Positions 55,251 to 64,000 of a stretch of DNA of 64,000 bases are shown in pieces; position 1 is the first letter of the stretch; each line of letters opens with the position of its first letter. The stretch spans positions 620,001 through 684,000 of the forward strand of contig JANPZW010000015.1 of NCBI GenBank assembly GCA_024707385.1, in the 5' to 3' direction. The position numbers and the translations under genes were made by a program. Under the pieces are notes generated by a model. It worked only from the letters and a program-made list of their open reading frames with translations. It had not been told where the DNA came from and did not search any database. Source of the stretch: Cellvibrionaceae bacterium. Lineage in GTDB: Bacteria; Pseudomonadota; Gammaproteobacteria; Pseudomonadales; Cellvibrionaceae.

Positions 55251-56081
55251 ATGCGCTCGTTAAGAAAACCCTCCGTTATACCTGGCTTCGGATTATCGTT
55301 GGGCTTCGCAGCATTCTACGCAAGCTTGATCGTATTTATCCCGTTGGCGGCATTGTTTGCCAAAGCCTTCACCTTAACCTGGGCCCAATTCTGGGACACC
55401 GTTTTACATCCACAAGCCTTGGCCAGTTATCGTTTGAGTCTTGGCGCTGCCCTTATCGGCGCCAGCATCAATCTTGTATTTGGCTTTATCGTCGCTTGGG
55501 TATTGGTGCGCTATAACTTTTTCGGCAAAAAAATTGTCGATGCATTAGTTGACCTTCCATTTGCGTTGCCCACCGCTGTGGCGGGAATTGCGCTGACGAC
55601 ACTCTACGCCCCTCAAGGCTGGATTGGCCAATGGCTGACACCGTTGGGTATTAAAGTCGCCTACGCCCCACTGGGAGTAGTCGTGGCTTTGACGTTTATT
55701 GGTTTGCCTTTTGTAGTGCGCACCGTACAACCGGTACTTGAGGAACTCGAAAAGGAAATTGAAGAGGCGGCCGCCAGTCTCGGTGCCAACCGCTGGCATA
55801 CATTCCGCAGAATTCTTTTTCCCGCACTTCTACCTGCTTTGCTGACTGGTTTTGCTTTGTCATTTGCCCGCGCAGTGGGGGAGTATGGCTCGGTTGTTTT
55901 TATCAGCGGCAACATGCCGTTCAAAACTGAAATCACACCTCTGCTGATCGTTACAAAACTCGAACAGTACAACTATGCCGGTGCCGCTGCGCTGGCGGTG
56001 GTATTGCTGGTGTTTTCATTCATTCTCCTGTTGCTGATCAATCTGCTGCAACATTGGAGCAACAAGCGGGCGGGAGGCTGA
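55251..56081 (+). CDS. cysT: Sulfate ABC transporter permease CysT (CysU), copy 1
   Basis: A 276-residue inner-membrane permease, MRSLRKPSVIPGFGLSLGFAAFYASLIVFIPL onward. Motifs of CysT: ALVDLPFALPTAVAGIALTTLYAPQGWIG and the ATPase-contacting loop EEAAASLGANRWHTFRRILFPAL. About six membrane helices. It starts after the attenuator hairpin and is followed by cysW after one base. Pairs with CysW to form the sulfate/thiosulfate channel. Confidence 0.94.
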   Translation: MRSLRKPSVIPGFGLSLGFAAFYASLIVFIPLAALFAKAFTLTWAQFWDTVLHPQALASYRLSLGAALIGASINLVFGFIVAWVLVRYNFFGKKIVDALVDLPFALPTAVAGIALTTLYAPQGWIGQWLTPLGIKVAYAPLGVVVALTFIGLPFVVRTVQPVLEELEKEIEEAAASLGANRWHTFRRILFPALLPALLTGFALSFARAVGEYGSVVFISGNMPFKTEITPLLIVTKLEQYNYAGAAALAVVLLVFSFILLLLINLLQHWSNKRAGG

Positions 56082-56082
56082 T

Positions 56083-56979
56083 ATGGCTGGCAATGTTTCT
56101 ACTTTGGGGCGGCGCACTACGCGCATTAACCACGCGGTCACCGAGCCGCTCTGGGTGCAATTATCTCTGATCACCGTTGCGTTGGTGTTTCTGGCATTGT
56201 TCTTGGTCGTGCCCTTGGTGGCAGTTTTCAAAGAAGCTTTTTCCAAAGGCGCGGAGGTTTATTTCGCCTCCCTGGTCGAGCCGGATGCCTGGCATGCGAT
56301 AAAACTGACATTGCTTGCCGCCGCCATCAGCGTGCCACTGAATGTTATTTTCGGTGTGTCTGCGGCTTGGGCAATTACTAAATTCCGTTTTCGCGGCAAA
56401 CAAGCGCTGATCACCTTAATTGATTTGCCTTTTGCCGTGTCTCCGGTGGTGGCGGGGCTTATATATGTCTTGTTGTTCGGCGCGCAAGGATGGCTCGGTC
56501 CATGGCTGGCGGACAACGATCTGAAAATTATCTTCGCCGTGCCCGGAATCGTATTGGCCACTATTTTTGTCACTTTTCCATTTGTTGCGCGGGAACTGAT
56601 TCCACTGATGGAAGAGCAGGGCACATCCTACGAGGAAGCGTCACTCACCCTGGGTGCGAGCGGCTGGCAAACATTCTGGCGCGTGACCATACCCTCCATT
56701 AAATGGGGTTTGTTGTATGGCATTATTCTGTGTAATGCGCGCGCCATGGGTGAGTTTGGTGCTGTGTCGGTAGTATCCGGACATATTCGCGGCCAGACCA
56801 ACACTCTGCCGCTGCATATCGAAATTCTTTATAACGAATATCAGTTCGCCGCTTCATTTGCCGCCGCATCCATACTGGCCGGCTTGGCTCTGGTAACGCT
56901 GGTGGTCAAATCATTACTGGAGTGGCAGCACACCCGCGACAGAGAAAAAGCCGCACGCGCGGCGGCACAGCAAAGTTAA
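56083..56979 (+). CDS. cysW: Sulfate ABC transporter permease CysW, copy 1
   Basis: A 298-residue permease beginning one base after the cysT stop (TGATATG). CysW-specific stretches: ITLIDLPFAVSPVVAGLIYVLLFGAQGWLGPWL, EEQGTSYEEASLTLGASGWQTFWRVTIPSI (coupling helix to the ATPase) and MGEFGAVSVVSGHIRGQTNTLPLHIEILYNEY. Six membrane segments. C-terminal tail is basic and Ala-rich. It forms the heterodimeric pore with CysT. Confidence 0.94.
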   Translation: MAGNVSTLGRRTTRINHAVTEPLWVQLSLITVALVFLALFLVVPLVAVFKEAFSKGAEVYFASLVEPDAWHAIKLTLLAAAISVPLNVIFGVSAAWAITKFRFRGKQALITLIDLPFAVSPVVAGLIYVLLFGAQGWLGPWLADNDLKIIFAVPGIVLATIFVTFPFVARELIPLMEEQGTSYEEASLTLGASGWQTFWRVTIPSIKWGLLYGIILCNARAMGEFGAVSVVSGHIRGQTNTLPLHIEILYNEYQFAASFAAASILAGLALVTLVVKSLLEWQHTRDREKAARAAAQQS

Positions 56980-57078
56980 GGCACATAAACGTGGTTAAGA
57001 CACGGAAACGTGTTAAGACACAGAAAAAGAATTCAATTCGGCTATAAACGCAGGCAGCGGATTTTATCGAGAGAGATT

Positions 57079-58138
57079 ATGAGCATCGAAGTCAAAAACA
57101 TTGAAAAACAATTCGGCCAATTTAAGGCTTTGGATAATGTGTCCTTGAGCTTTCCCACTGGAGAACTGGTGGCTCTGCTCGGCCCCTCCGGTTGTGGTAA
57201 AACCACCTTGCTGCGCATCATCGCCGGTTTGGAAAATCCCGATGGCGGAGTGGTGCATTTTCATGGCGAAGACGCCACTCATGTGCATGTTCGTCAGCGC
57301 CAGGTCGGTTTTGTATTTCAGCATTACGCTTTGTTCCGTCATATGACGGTATTTGACAATGTCGCCTTCGGCCTCACCGTACGCCCGCGCGGCAAACGCC
57401 CGGGCAAAAAAGAAATCGCCGAGCGGGTGCACGAATTGTTGCGTCTGGTGCAATTGGATTGGCTGGCGGATCGCTACCCCGATCAATTGTCCGGCGGGCA
57501 GCGTCAGCGGATCGCGTTGGCCCGCGCCCTGGCAGTGGAGCCTAAAGTATTGCTGCTGGATGAGCCTTTTTGGTGCACTCGATGCCAAAGTGCGCAAAGA
57601 TCTGCGCCGCTGGTTGCGTCGTCTTCACGACGAGCTGCATATCACTTCAATTTTTGTTACTCACGACCAGGAAGAGGCGATGGAAGTTGCCGACCGGATC
57701 GTGGTGTTGAACAAAGGCAAAATTGAGCAGATCGGCACACCCGATGAGGTTTACAACAATCCGGCTACACCTTTTGTTTATGACTTTATTGGCCAGGTCA
57801 ATTTATTCCACAGTCGCGTCAACGAGGGCTGGGCGCATATCGGCGAAATCAAATTGCCGGCGCCGGAACATAATTTGGTGCATGACCAGGCCGCGGTCGC
57901 CTATGTACGGCCGCATGATATAGAGCCGCAGGCGCAGCCCGGTGAAGGATTTATTCCGGCGATAATCGACAACGTCAGCACCGCCGGCTCCGTGTTGCGC
58001 ATCGAACTCCGCCACACCCTGGGCGACGATATTATTCATGTGGAATTACCGCGCTCGCAAGAGCGCCTGCTTAACTTACACCCCGGCGCGCAGGTTTATG
58101 CCAAACCGACCAGCTCCAAAGTGTTTCTTCAAGCGTAA
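57079..58138 (+). CDS. cysA: Sulfate/thiosulfate import ATPase CysA (one frameshift)
   Basis: ATG 57079 (MSIEVKNIEKQFGQFKAL) after GAGAGA. One T must be removed from the five-T run at 57567-57571 to read LLLDEPFGALDAKVRKDLRRWLRRLHDEL; product about 352 residues. Walker A GPSGCGKTT, Q-loop QHYALFRHMTVFDNVAFGL, signature LSGGQRQRIALARAL, Walker B VLLLDEPF and switch FVTHDQEEAMEVADRIVVL are intact, followed by a TOBE-type regulatory domain (AAVAYVRPHDIEPQ). It is the only ATPase of this cluster and probably serves both CysTW pairs. Confidence 0.94.
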
Positions 58139-58175
58139 TGGCCGGCGAATACCGACTTAATTGAGAGTAGAGATC

Positions 58176-59185
58176 ATGAAAAATATTTTATTGCGTTTGT
58201 TTATTGCGGCAAATCTATCTTTGGTCGCAGCACATGCCTCAGCCCAGGAGCTGCTGAATGCGTCTTACGACGTTTCGCGCGAGCTGTTCGCCGCCATCAA
58301 CCCAAAGTTCGAGGCGCACTGGCAAAAAACCACTGGTAAACCTATTAAAATCCAGCAATCCCATGCGGGCTCTTCTGCTCAGGCGACGGCAATTCTGCAG
58401 GGACTAAAAGCGGATGTGGTGACCTTCAATCAGTCCACCGATATTGACGTGTTGCATCAGAAAGGCAAATTGGTCAGCCCGGATTGGCGCAAACAATTCC
58501 CCAATAACAGTTCACCATTTTATTCCACCACCGCATTTTTGGTGCGCAAAGGCAATCCCAAAAACATCCAGGATTGGGGCGATCTGGTACGCGACGATGT
58601 GAAACTGGTATTCCCGAATCCCAAAAACTTCCGGCAATGCGCGCTACACATATCTTGCCGCCTGGATTTATGCCAATGAAACGCTCGCCGGTGATGAAAA
58701 GAAAATCCGTGAATTCGTCGGCAAGGTGCTGGCCAATGTCGTGGTATTTGACACTGGCGGTCGCGGCGCCACCACCTCTTTTGTCGAGAGGGAATTGGGC
58801 GACGTACTGCTGACATTTGAATCCGAAGTCAATCTGATCCGCAAACAATACGGTGAAGATAAATACGATACCGTCGTACCCAAAATCAGCGTGCTTGCGG
58901 AATTTCCCGTGGCGGTAGTAGAGAAGGTGGCAAAAGATAAAGGCACAACCGACGCCGCGCGGGCATATCTGGAGTATCTCTATTCGGCAGAGGCTCAGGA
59001 CATCCTCGCTGGCTTTTTCTACCGAGTGCAAAATGCGGAAGTGGCCGCAGCCCATGCGAAGCAGTTTCCCAGCCTGAAATTGGTGGCAGTAGAAGATCTT
59101 TTTCGGTGATTGGGACAAAATCAATCAACAACATTTCGCCACAGGAGCAACCCTGGATCAGTTGCTGCGCCAGAACAAACGCTAA
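58176..59185 (+). CDS. Periplasmic sulfate/thiosulfate-binding protein, copy 2 (two frameshifts)
   Basis: ATG 58176 (MKNILLRLFIAANLSLVAAHASAQELLNASYDVSREL). Removing one A at 58623-58627 reads FPNPKTSGNARYTYLAAWIYANE, and removing one T at 59099-59103 reads VEDLFGDWDKINQQHFATGATLDQLLRQNKR up to TAA at 59185; product about 335 residues. The family hallmarks SQ/QQSHAGSSAQATAILQGLKADVVTFNQSTDID and FPNNSSPFYSTTAFLVRKGNPKNIQDWGDLV are clear. It is clearly paralogous to the copy at 54166 but diverged, and may prefer another oxyanion, such as thiosulfate. Confidence 0.92.
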
Positions 59186-59194
59186 AGAAACTCT

Positions 59195-60037
59195 GTGAGT
59201 TTTCGAGTTGCTATGAAGCGTAGCCATCGCGTATTGCCGGGATTTCGTTTGAGTCTCGGCTTAAGTGTTTTGTATCTGAGCCTGATTGTGCTGCTGCCTG
59301 CCACAATGTTGGTGTGGCAGGCGGGGCAGGTGAGCTGGCCGGAGTTGGTGTTTTATTTTACCGACCCGCGCCTGCTGGCCAGTATCCGCGTCACCTTTTT
59401 TGCCGCAGCCTGCGCTGCGCTCTGCAATGCATTGCTCGGGTTGCTGCTCGCCTGGATTTTAGCGCGGTATGATTTTCCCGGACGCAAGCTCGCCGATACG
59501 CTCATTGATCTTCCCTTCGCACTGCCCACGGCAGTGGCCGGTTTGACCTTGTCCACGCTATTTGCGCAAAACGGCTGGATCGGCAAGCTGCTTGCGCCTT
59601 TGGGCATCGAAGTGTCCTTCACCATTACCGGCATCATTTTGGCGATGACCTTCACCAGCCTGCCATTTGTGGTGCGCAGTCTGCAGCCGGTGATCGAAGA
59701 TCTCTCGCCGGAATATGAAGAGGCGGCGGAATGTCTGGGTGCCACCCGCACGCAGATTTTTTTCCGCGTTATTTTGCCCACGTTGATTCCGGCATTGAGC
59801 ATGGGCACAGCGCTCGCGCTGGTGCGCAGCCTGGGAGAATTTGGTGCGGTGATATTCATCGCCGGCAACAAGCCGTTCGCCACCGAAGTTGTCTCCCTGA
59901 TGATCTACACCTACATCGGGGAGTACGCCTACGAGGCCGCTGCCGCAGTCGCCTTCTTTCTATTATCGGTTTCTCTGTTGATTTTATTGATCGTGCAACT
60001 TCTGCAATGGCGTTTTCGCCCGAGGGCGAATACGTGA
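59195..60037 (+). CDS. Sulfate ABC transporter permease CysT (CysU), copy 2
   Basis: A 280-residue permease starting at GTG 59195, or ATG 59213 (MKRSHRVLPGFRLSLGLSVLYLSL). CysT motifs DTLIDLPFALPTAVAGLTLSTLFAQNGWIGKLLAPLG and coupling loop YEEAAECLGATRTQIFFRVILPTLIPAL are present. It lies 9 bp after the second binding protein. It is diverged from the first CysT over its whole length, so the duplication is old. Its stop overlaps the start of the second cysW. Confidence 0.93.
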   Translation: MSFRVAMKRSHRVLPGFRLSLGLSVLYLSLIVLLPATMLVWQAGQVSWPELVFYFTDPRLLASIRVTFFAAACAALCNALLGLLLAWILARYDFPGRKLADTLIDLPFALPTAVAGLTLSTLFAQNGWIGKLLAPLGIEVSFTITGIILAMTFTSLPFVVRSLQPVIEDLSPEYEEAAECLGATRTQIFFRVILPTLIPALSMGTALALVRSLGEFGAVIFIAGNKPFATEVVSLMIYTYIGEYAYEAAAAVAFFLLSVSLLILLIVQLLQWRFRPRANT

Positions 60038-60870
60038 GACAAACCCGTTCCCCTTTGCGCCGCCCCACGGCAGCCGGTTGGCTGCTGATTGGGTGCGGAC
60101 TTTTTTTCGTGCTGATGTTGCTGGTGCTGCCGCTGGTGCTGATCGTGTCCGCCGCTTTCGCCAGCGGGTGGAGATTGTTTACCGATAATCTGCTGGATGC
60201 GGATATGCTCGCCGCCATACGTTTGACGATTTGGGTGGCGTTGCTCACAGTGCCGATGAATTTGATCTTCGGCACTGCCATCGCCTGGTGTGTGACCCGC
60301 TTTTCCTTTCCGGGAAAAAAACTTCTGTTGGCGTTTTTGGATACTCCTTATGCCATTTCCCCAGTGGTGGCCGGGCTCTGTTATTTATTGCTGTATGGCA
60401 ATCAAGGCTGGCTTGGCGGCTGGTTGGATGAGCGCGGCATTCAAGTCATGTTCGCCTGGCCCGGCATAGTGCTGGTCACCATGTTTGTCACCAGTCCTTA
60501 TGTCGCGCGGGAATTAATTCCATTGATGCAGGCGCAGGGCAGTCAGGAAGAAGAGGCGGGCGTTCTGCTGGGCGCCAACGCATGGACTTTATTCCGGCGT
60601 ATCACGCTGCCTAATATTCAGTGGGCTTTACTTTATGGCACCGTGCTTACCACGGCGCGCGCGGTGGGAGAATTTGGCTCGGTGGCGGTGGTGTCCGGCT
60701 CGATTCGCGGTCAGACCAATACACTTTCGCTGCAGGTGCAATTGCTGCAGCAGGATTACAACAGCGTTGGCGCTTTCACCGCGTCGCTTTTACTCGCCTG
60801 CATCGCCTTGCTCACTTTGTTCCTTAAGACACTGCTGGAATACCGCCAGGCAAAAAACTCTCCGCCTTAA
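60034..60870 (+). CDS. Sulfate ABC transporter permease CysW, copy 2
   Basis: I chose GTG 60034 because it overlaps the cysT stop as GTGA and has GAGGGCG seven bases upstream, giving 278 residues (MRQTRSPLRRPTAAGWLL). CysW motifs: LAFLDTPYAISPVVAGLCYLLLYGNQGWLGGWL, QAQGSQEEEAGVLLGANAWTLFRRITLPNIQWALLYG and AVGEFGSVAVVSGSIRGQTNTLSLQVQLL. Together with the second CysT it would need the upstream CysA, as no second ATPase gene follows. Confidence 0.93.
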   Translation: MRQTRSPLRRPTAAGWLLIGCGLFFVLMLLVLPLVLIVSAAFASGWRLFTDNLLDADMLAAIRLTIWVALLTVPMNLIFGTAIAWCVTRFSFPGKKLLLAFLDTPYAISPVVAGLCYLLLYGNQGWLGGWLDERGIQVMFAWPGIVLVTMFVTSPYVARELIPLMQAQGSQEEEAGVLLGANAWTLFRRITLPNIQWALLYGTVLTTARAVGEFGSVAVVSGSIRGQTNTLSLQVQLLQQDYNSVGAFTASLLLACIALLTLFLKTLLEYRQAKNSPP

Positions 60871-60895
60871 ATGATTTCTCGGGGAAAAACTTTAT

Positions 60896-61452
60896 ATGGC
60901 ACTGTCCACTTACGTCGATGCCAATTATCGGTTTATCGCCGCCTATCAGGAGGTGAACGCGCGTATTGCGCAGCGCCAACAGGCGCTGTTGCTTTACACC
61001 ACACTGGTGGTGAGTCTGCTGGCCGCGCTGGTTGCGTTGCAATCTGAGGCTGGCAATCGGGCACTGCCGGTGGAGTGGCTGGCGCTTGGTTTTCCTGTGG
61101 CGTCCGTGTGTCTAGCGTTTCTCAATTTCAAAACCGAGCGCGCAATTACTCACCTGCGGCGTTTTCTTTCCGCGCTGGAACAGCTGCAGAACGCGCACGA
61201 ATCCCTGCCCAGTTACAACACTGATCCCCGCTGGGCACAAAGTGCCAACGGAGCGCGGAATTTTCAGGATTGGGCCGCCGCCATATTGGTGTGCGGCGGC
61301 AATGGTTTGGGACTGGGAGCCATTTTTAGTATTTATCCAGAGCGCGTTGCGCAGGACCCCATCATTCCTGGGTGACGGTGGGCCTTACCGTTCTTTCCGT
61401 ATTTGCCTTGGTATTGATTCCACGCTGGAGCTATAAATCAATTGGCCAATAA
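60896..61452 (+). CDS. Hypothetical membrane protein with four helices (one frameshift)
   Basis: The first frame stops at 61373 (IIPG then TGA). If one G is restored (GGGTGGACGG) the frame continues as WTVGLTVLSVFALVLIPRWSYKSIGQ to TAA at 61450-61452, giving about 185 residues and an even number of membrane helices: two near residues 30-75, two in the C-terminal part (AAAILVCGGNGLGLGAIFSIY and VGLTVLSVFALVLIP). A cytoplasmic or periplasmic helical loop lies between (RAITHLRRFLSALEQLQNAHESLPSY). The family is not recognised. It is the last gene of the sulfate importer run and overlaps the convergent yeeE-like gene by 15 bp. Confidence 0.62.
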
Positions 61453-62625
61453 TTGACGCAAGCGCCAAGTCAGCCACAACCCCAATAAACAGAAAAATCC
61501 AAACACCCAACCGGAAACGGCACCGGCCATAATGCCGGAAAGCAAAGTGCCGACCGTGCAACCCAGCGCGGTCATGGATCCCCAGCCCAATAATACGCCG
61601 CCGGAAAATTGCCGCAGGGCAGAGCGCCAATCGGGTAATTGTGGACGGAATTGACCGGCGGCAAAGCGCGGCCGCAAAAGCGGCGACTATCAAGCTGATA
61701 ATAAAAACACCGTTATTGGAGAGCAGGGTTTCTTTCACCACCGTGGCGCAACCGGTGAATGAATCGAGCCCTTCCAATCGCTCCGGCAGCCATTGTGTTG
61801 CACTGCCAAGAGTTCGCGCCACGCTGCCGATCTCTGCCGTTACGCCCAAAGGCGCAATACGAAAATAGGCTGCCGCCGCTAAAGCCCCTATCAAAATTCC
61901 ACCAACATATGGCGGCCAGCGCCGGCTGATAATCGTCTCGATAGCACTTATCGGCGCGATAACTTCGGCAGGGGTGCGGTGTTGGCGCAGCAGGAAAAAG
62001 CCACCACGGCCAGAACGCCCAATTGCGCCGTCACAGCGCCGTCGTAACCCCAATAATTCGGCAGCCAGATGACGGGCGCTTCCTGAATAAATCGCAGATA
62101 GAGCACATTCCAGGTTTTAAATCCGATCAGAAAGCCCACCAGTGCGCCGACAAGAGCAAATAAAGAACCGAACGCGCCTTCGCCCAAACGATAAAGATGT
62201 GCGCTGATACAGGAACCAGACAGTGCCATGCCCGCACCAAACACGAGAGCGGCGAGCGCCAGCACCCAACTGACTGGCCCTATATGGGCGTCCGGCGGCA
62301 GGCGTTTACCCAATGGCTCCGGCAGAATCGCGCCGAAGACCAACGCATAGCCCAGAATTCCAATCGTCAGCGCCGCCAAAATTCCCAGCAGGCCACGGCT
62401 ATCGCGCTGGTCGATAAAATCCCGTGTTACACAAAAAAAGCAGAAACGCGAGCGCTGCAAAAAGAGGCCGAAAAAAGCACCCAATAGCAGTGATAGGGAC
62501 AAATCACGTCCGCCATCCTGAAAACTGCTCAGCCAAAAGTAGAAAATGAATAGAACGCTAATAACCAGAATGGAAACAAGCCGCGGATAACCTGGAAAGA
62601 TAAAACTCGAAGTGGGCATAGACAT
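61438..62625 (-). CDS. YeeE/YedE (TsuA-like) sulfur-compound transporter (two frameshifts)
   Basis: Three frames join into about 395 residues after adding one base in the A run at 61995-61999 (plus strand) and removing one in GCGGCCGC at about 61669-61672. The joined protein has about ten hydrophobic segments and the YeeE motifs: LQRSRFCFFCVTRDF, GAGMALSGSCISAHLYRLGEG, SFTGCATVVKETLL and GWGSMTALGCTVGTLLSGIMAGAVSGWVFG. The conserved Cys residues in GSC, TGC and GCTVG match those that carry thiosulfate through TsuA. ATG 62625 or 62619 start. Downstream of the periplasmic rhodanese gene in the same direction, separated by a terminator. Likely imports thiosulfate or sulfane sulfur. Confidence 0.85.
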
Positions 62626-62628
62626 CAC

Positions 62629-62654
62629 AAAAAAAATGCGCTCCGAAGAGCGCC
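62629..62654 (-). terminator. UUCG terminator between rhodanese and yeeE-like genes
   Basis: On the minus strand GCGCTC-TTCG-GAGCGC followed by A and eight Ts (with a TT or so): a stable tetraloop hairpin with U tract. It lies 3 bp upstream of the chosen yeeE-like start, so it either ends the rhodanese transcript or attenuates the downstream gene. Confidence 0.85.
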
Positions 62655-62688
62655 AACATGACACATGAAGAAAGTCAGAAAAATAAGC

Positions 62689-63624
62689 TTATTTGCCGCC
62701 CCAAACCGTTCCGGCCAGATTGACCACCGGGACGCCGACAGAATTGCCGTATTCGGTCCAGGAGCCATCATAATTGCGCACGTCGTAGCCGAGAATTTTC
62801 TTCAGCGCGAACCAGGTATGGCTGGACCGCTCGCCTATCCGGCAGTAGGTGATAACAGGTTTGCTGCCGTCGATCCCGACTGCGCCGTAGATCTTGCGCA
62901 ATTCATCAGCGCTTTTAAACGTACCATCCGCCGCTACGGCCTGGCTCCAGGGCACATTGACCGCGCCCGGAATATGTCCCGCGCGAACCGATAATTCCGC
63001 CACACCTGCCGGGGCAAATATTTTGCCGGAGTACTCATCCGCTGAACGTATATCCACCAGTTTCACATCCGCTGCGGAAGTCTTGGCCGCTTCCAGTACG
63101 TCCGGAAGCAATGCGCGGAGTTGCGGATTGGCGGGTCCTACTTCGATGGTGCCGGCCTTTGCTACAGTTGCTTTGGCAGAAAATGGTCGACCTTCCGCTT
63201 CCCACTTCTTGCGGCCACCGTCCAGTAATTTCACATTTTGTACACCATAGACATCAAACACCCAGGCACCCCAGGCGGCAAACCAATTGTTGTTGTCGCC
63301 GTAAATAACAATTGTTGAATCGCTGTTCACGCCAGCTTTACGCAATAGAGTTTGGAGATTTTCCCTGTTAGCGATATCACGCTTTACCGGATCCACCAGA
63401 TCCGTATGCCAACTGATATTAAATGCCCCCGGAATATGCCCGCGCTCGAACTGGCCGGGATCCACGCTGACCTCAAGGATCTTGAGTTTTGCGTTTTTAA
63501 GATTTTTCTCCAGCCAATCTGTGCTCACCAGGACATCAGCGGATTTGGCAATGGCAAGCTGACCACCAAGGGCAAACAGCAGAAATAAAATGGAGGATAA
63601 AAATCCCTGTTTGTAAAGTGTCAT
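62689..63624 (-). CDS. Periplasmic thiosulfate sulfurtransferase (two-domain rhodanese)
   Basis: A 311-residue exported protein with signal peptide ending LAIAKSAD. Two rhodanese modules: an inactive N-terminal one (residues about 30-150, IVIYGDNNNWFAAWGAWVFDVYG without Cys) and an active C-terminal one with the persulfide Cys in VITYCRIGERSSHTWFALKKILGYDVRNYDGSW. The CRIGERS loop is the type found in mycobacterial CysA thiosulfate sulfurtransferases. Start ATG 63624 with GAGGTGA upstream. It would move sulfane sulfur from thiosulfate to cyanide or thiols in the periplasm, next to a thiosulfate-type transporter gene. Confidence 0.93.
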   Translation of the reverse strand: MTLYKQGFLSSILFLLFALGGQLAIAKSADVLVSTDWLEKNLKNAKLKILEVSVDPGQFERGHIPGAFNISWHTDLVDPVKRDIANRENLQTLLRKAGVNSDSTIVIYGDNNNWFAAWGAWVFDVYGVQNVKLLDGGRKKWEAEGRPFSAKATVAKAGTIEVGPANPQLRALLPDVLEAAKTSAADVKLVDIRSADEYSGKIFAPAGVAELSVRAGHIPGAVNVPWSQAVAADGTFKSADELRKIYGAVGIDGSKPVITYCRIGERSSHTWFALKKILGYDVRNYDGSWTEYGNSVGVPVVNLAGTVWGGK

Positions 63625-63702
63625 CGTAAATCACCTCAATGAAAATTGAGGCTCAACATTAATCCCGCGCCACACAAAAGCAAAACAAGGATTTTTCATA
63701 TC

Positions 63703-63723
63703 CATTGCATATTTTTTGCAATG
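63703..63723. promoter_or_regulatory. Inverted repeat in the rhodanese upstream region
   Basis: CATTGCA (63703-63709) and TGCAATG (63717-63723) are exact complements with a 7-nt AT spacer, 79 bp upstream of the rhodanese start. It is in an AT-rich divergent region (63625-63933) with no gene, and could be an operator, for example for a LysR-type regulator. Confidence 0.4.
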
Positions 63724-63933
63724 CAGATCGTTCTGAAGGTTGCGCAAAATAAAACAATAGAGGGTGAGGCAGAATTGAAATGTTGCAAATACAGCAGAGG
63801 CTTGTCGATTCGCAGCACTATCAAGAATAGCTCATAAGTTTAGCTTTTTTTATTGTTTAGAAATCGCTTTTGCGGCCACTAGAATCTGCGGCCTGAATCG
63901 GATGCATCTTCTCATTAAGATGAGGCGAATTGT

Positions 63934-64000
63934 GTGAGTGAACATCAAGAAGAACCTTTGATCCTGTCCCTGCAGGGCAGCGATCTGCAACCATTGTCCG
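63934..64000 (+). CDS. Start of a gene that runs off the window
   Basis: GTG 63934 behind GAGGCG opens a frame that stays open to the end: (M)SEHQEEPLILSLQGSDLQPLS. Only 22 residues are visible, with no signal peptide. Family cannot be identified from so short a piece. An ATG-start alternative is not seen in this frame. Confidence 0.5.
   Translation, partial: MSEHQEEPLILSLQGSDLQPLS

Noticed and set aside
57010..57078. Start of cysA at 57010
   Set aside because: The upstream residues (RHRKRIQFGYKRRQ) do not match CysA, while ATG 57079 gives the normal N-terminus with GAGAGA upstream.

Overview
The window comes from a Gram-negative bacterium, most likely a polysaccharide-degrading gammaproteobacterium of the Cellvibrio/Saccharophagus/Teredinibacter type. 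The pointers are a secreted GH11 xylanase with a long polyserine linker, a CE2-type acetyl-xylan esterase lipoprotein, an OmpA-type outer-membrane protein, many lipoboxes, a RegB/RegA redox two-component system and a DauA-type SulP transporter. No rRNA, tRNA, CRISPR array or insertion sequence was found. At least 15 genes are broken by about 19 one-base indels, mostly in homopolymers (A, T or G runs). The reading frame is restored each time by adding or removing one base, so these are far more likely sequencing errors than pseudogenes. Coordinates below span the repaired genes.

Layout. 1-6340 (+): a seven-gene operon with a BMP-family nucleoside-type ABC importer (binding protein, two permeases, double ATPase), two isochorismatase-fold cysteine hydrolases and a cupin. 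The first hydrolase closely resembles biuret/triuret hydrolases, so the operon probably imports and hydrolyses a ureide-like nitrogen compound. 6364-11070 (-): dauA, regB, regA, trmA. 11285-14771 (+): CE2 esterase and metE. 14960-20202: a lower-GC island of small, poorly known genes (KTSC protein, lipoproteins, a TIGR02391 protein, an XRE regulator) with a duplicated ~187-bp leader and other short repeats. 20228-24818 (-): a complete bacterial NHEJ operon, ligD plus two ku genes.

25495-35348 (+) is the most striking part: an OmpA-family protein followed, after 19 bp, by a giant lipoprotein of about 2,926 residues built from about 74 thrombospondin type-3 (calcium-binding) repeats and ending in a C-terminal beta-type domain. 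It looks like a lipid-anchored, calcium-stiffened surface stalk. 35687-40111 holds divergent cell-wall genes: PBP7 (pbpG) and a large class A PBP. 40276-46033 is mixed: an orphan protein, GH11 xylanase, alpha/beta hydrolase, TM2 protein, an orphan protein, and an ImmA/IrrE-type protease. 46052-50506 has a cytochrome c/PQQ sugar-dehydrogenase fusion with a HbpS-like protein, facing a CadC-type regulator with a TolB-like propeller.

50618-63624 is largely a sulfur and oxyanion locus: molbindin, an RBBP9-type hydrolase, YafJ, YezD, a porin, then sbp-cysT-cysW-cysA-sbp-cysT-cysW (two binding-protein/permease sets around one ATPase), a membrane protein, a YeeE/YedE-type transporter and a periplasmic rhodanese. 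The porin, two importers, YeeE and rhodanese together suggest uptake of sulfate and thiosulfate with periplasmic sulfane-sulfur handling. A partial gene starts at 63934.
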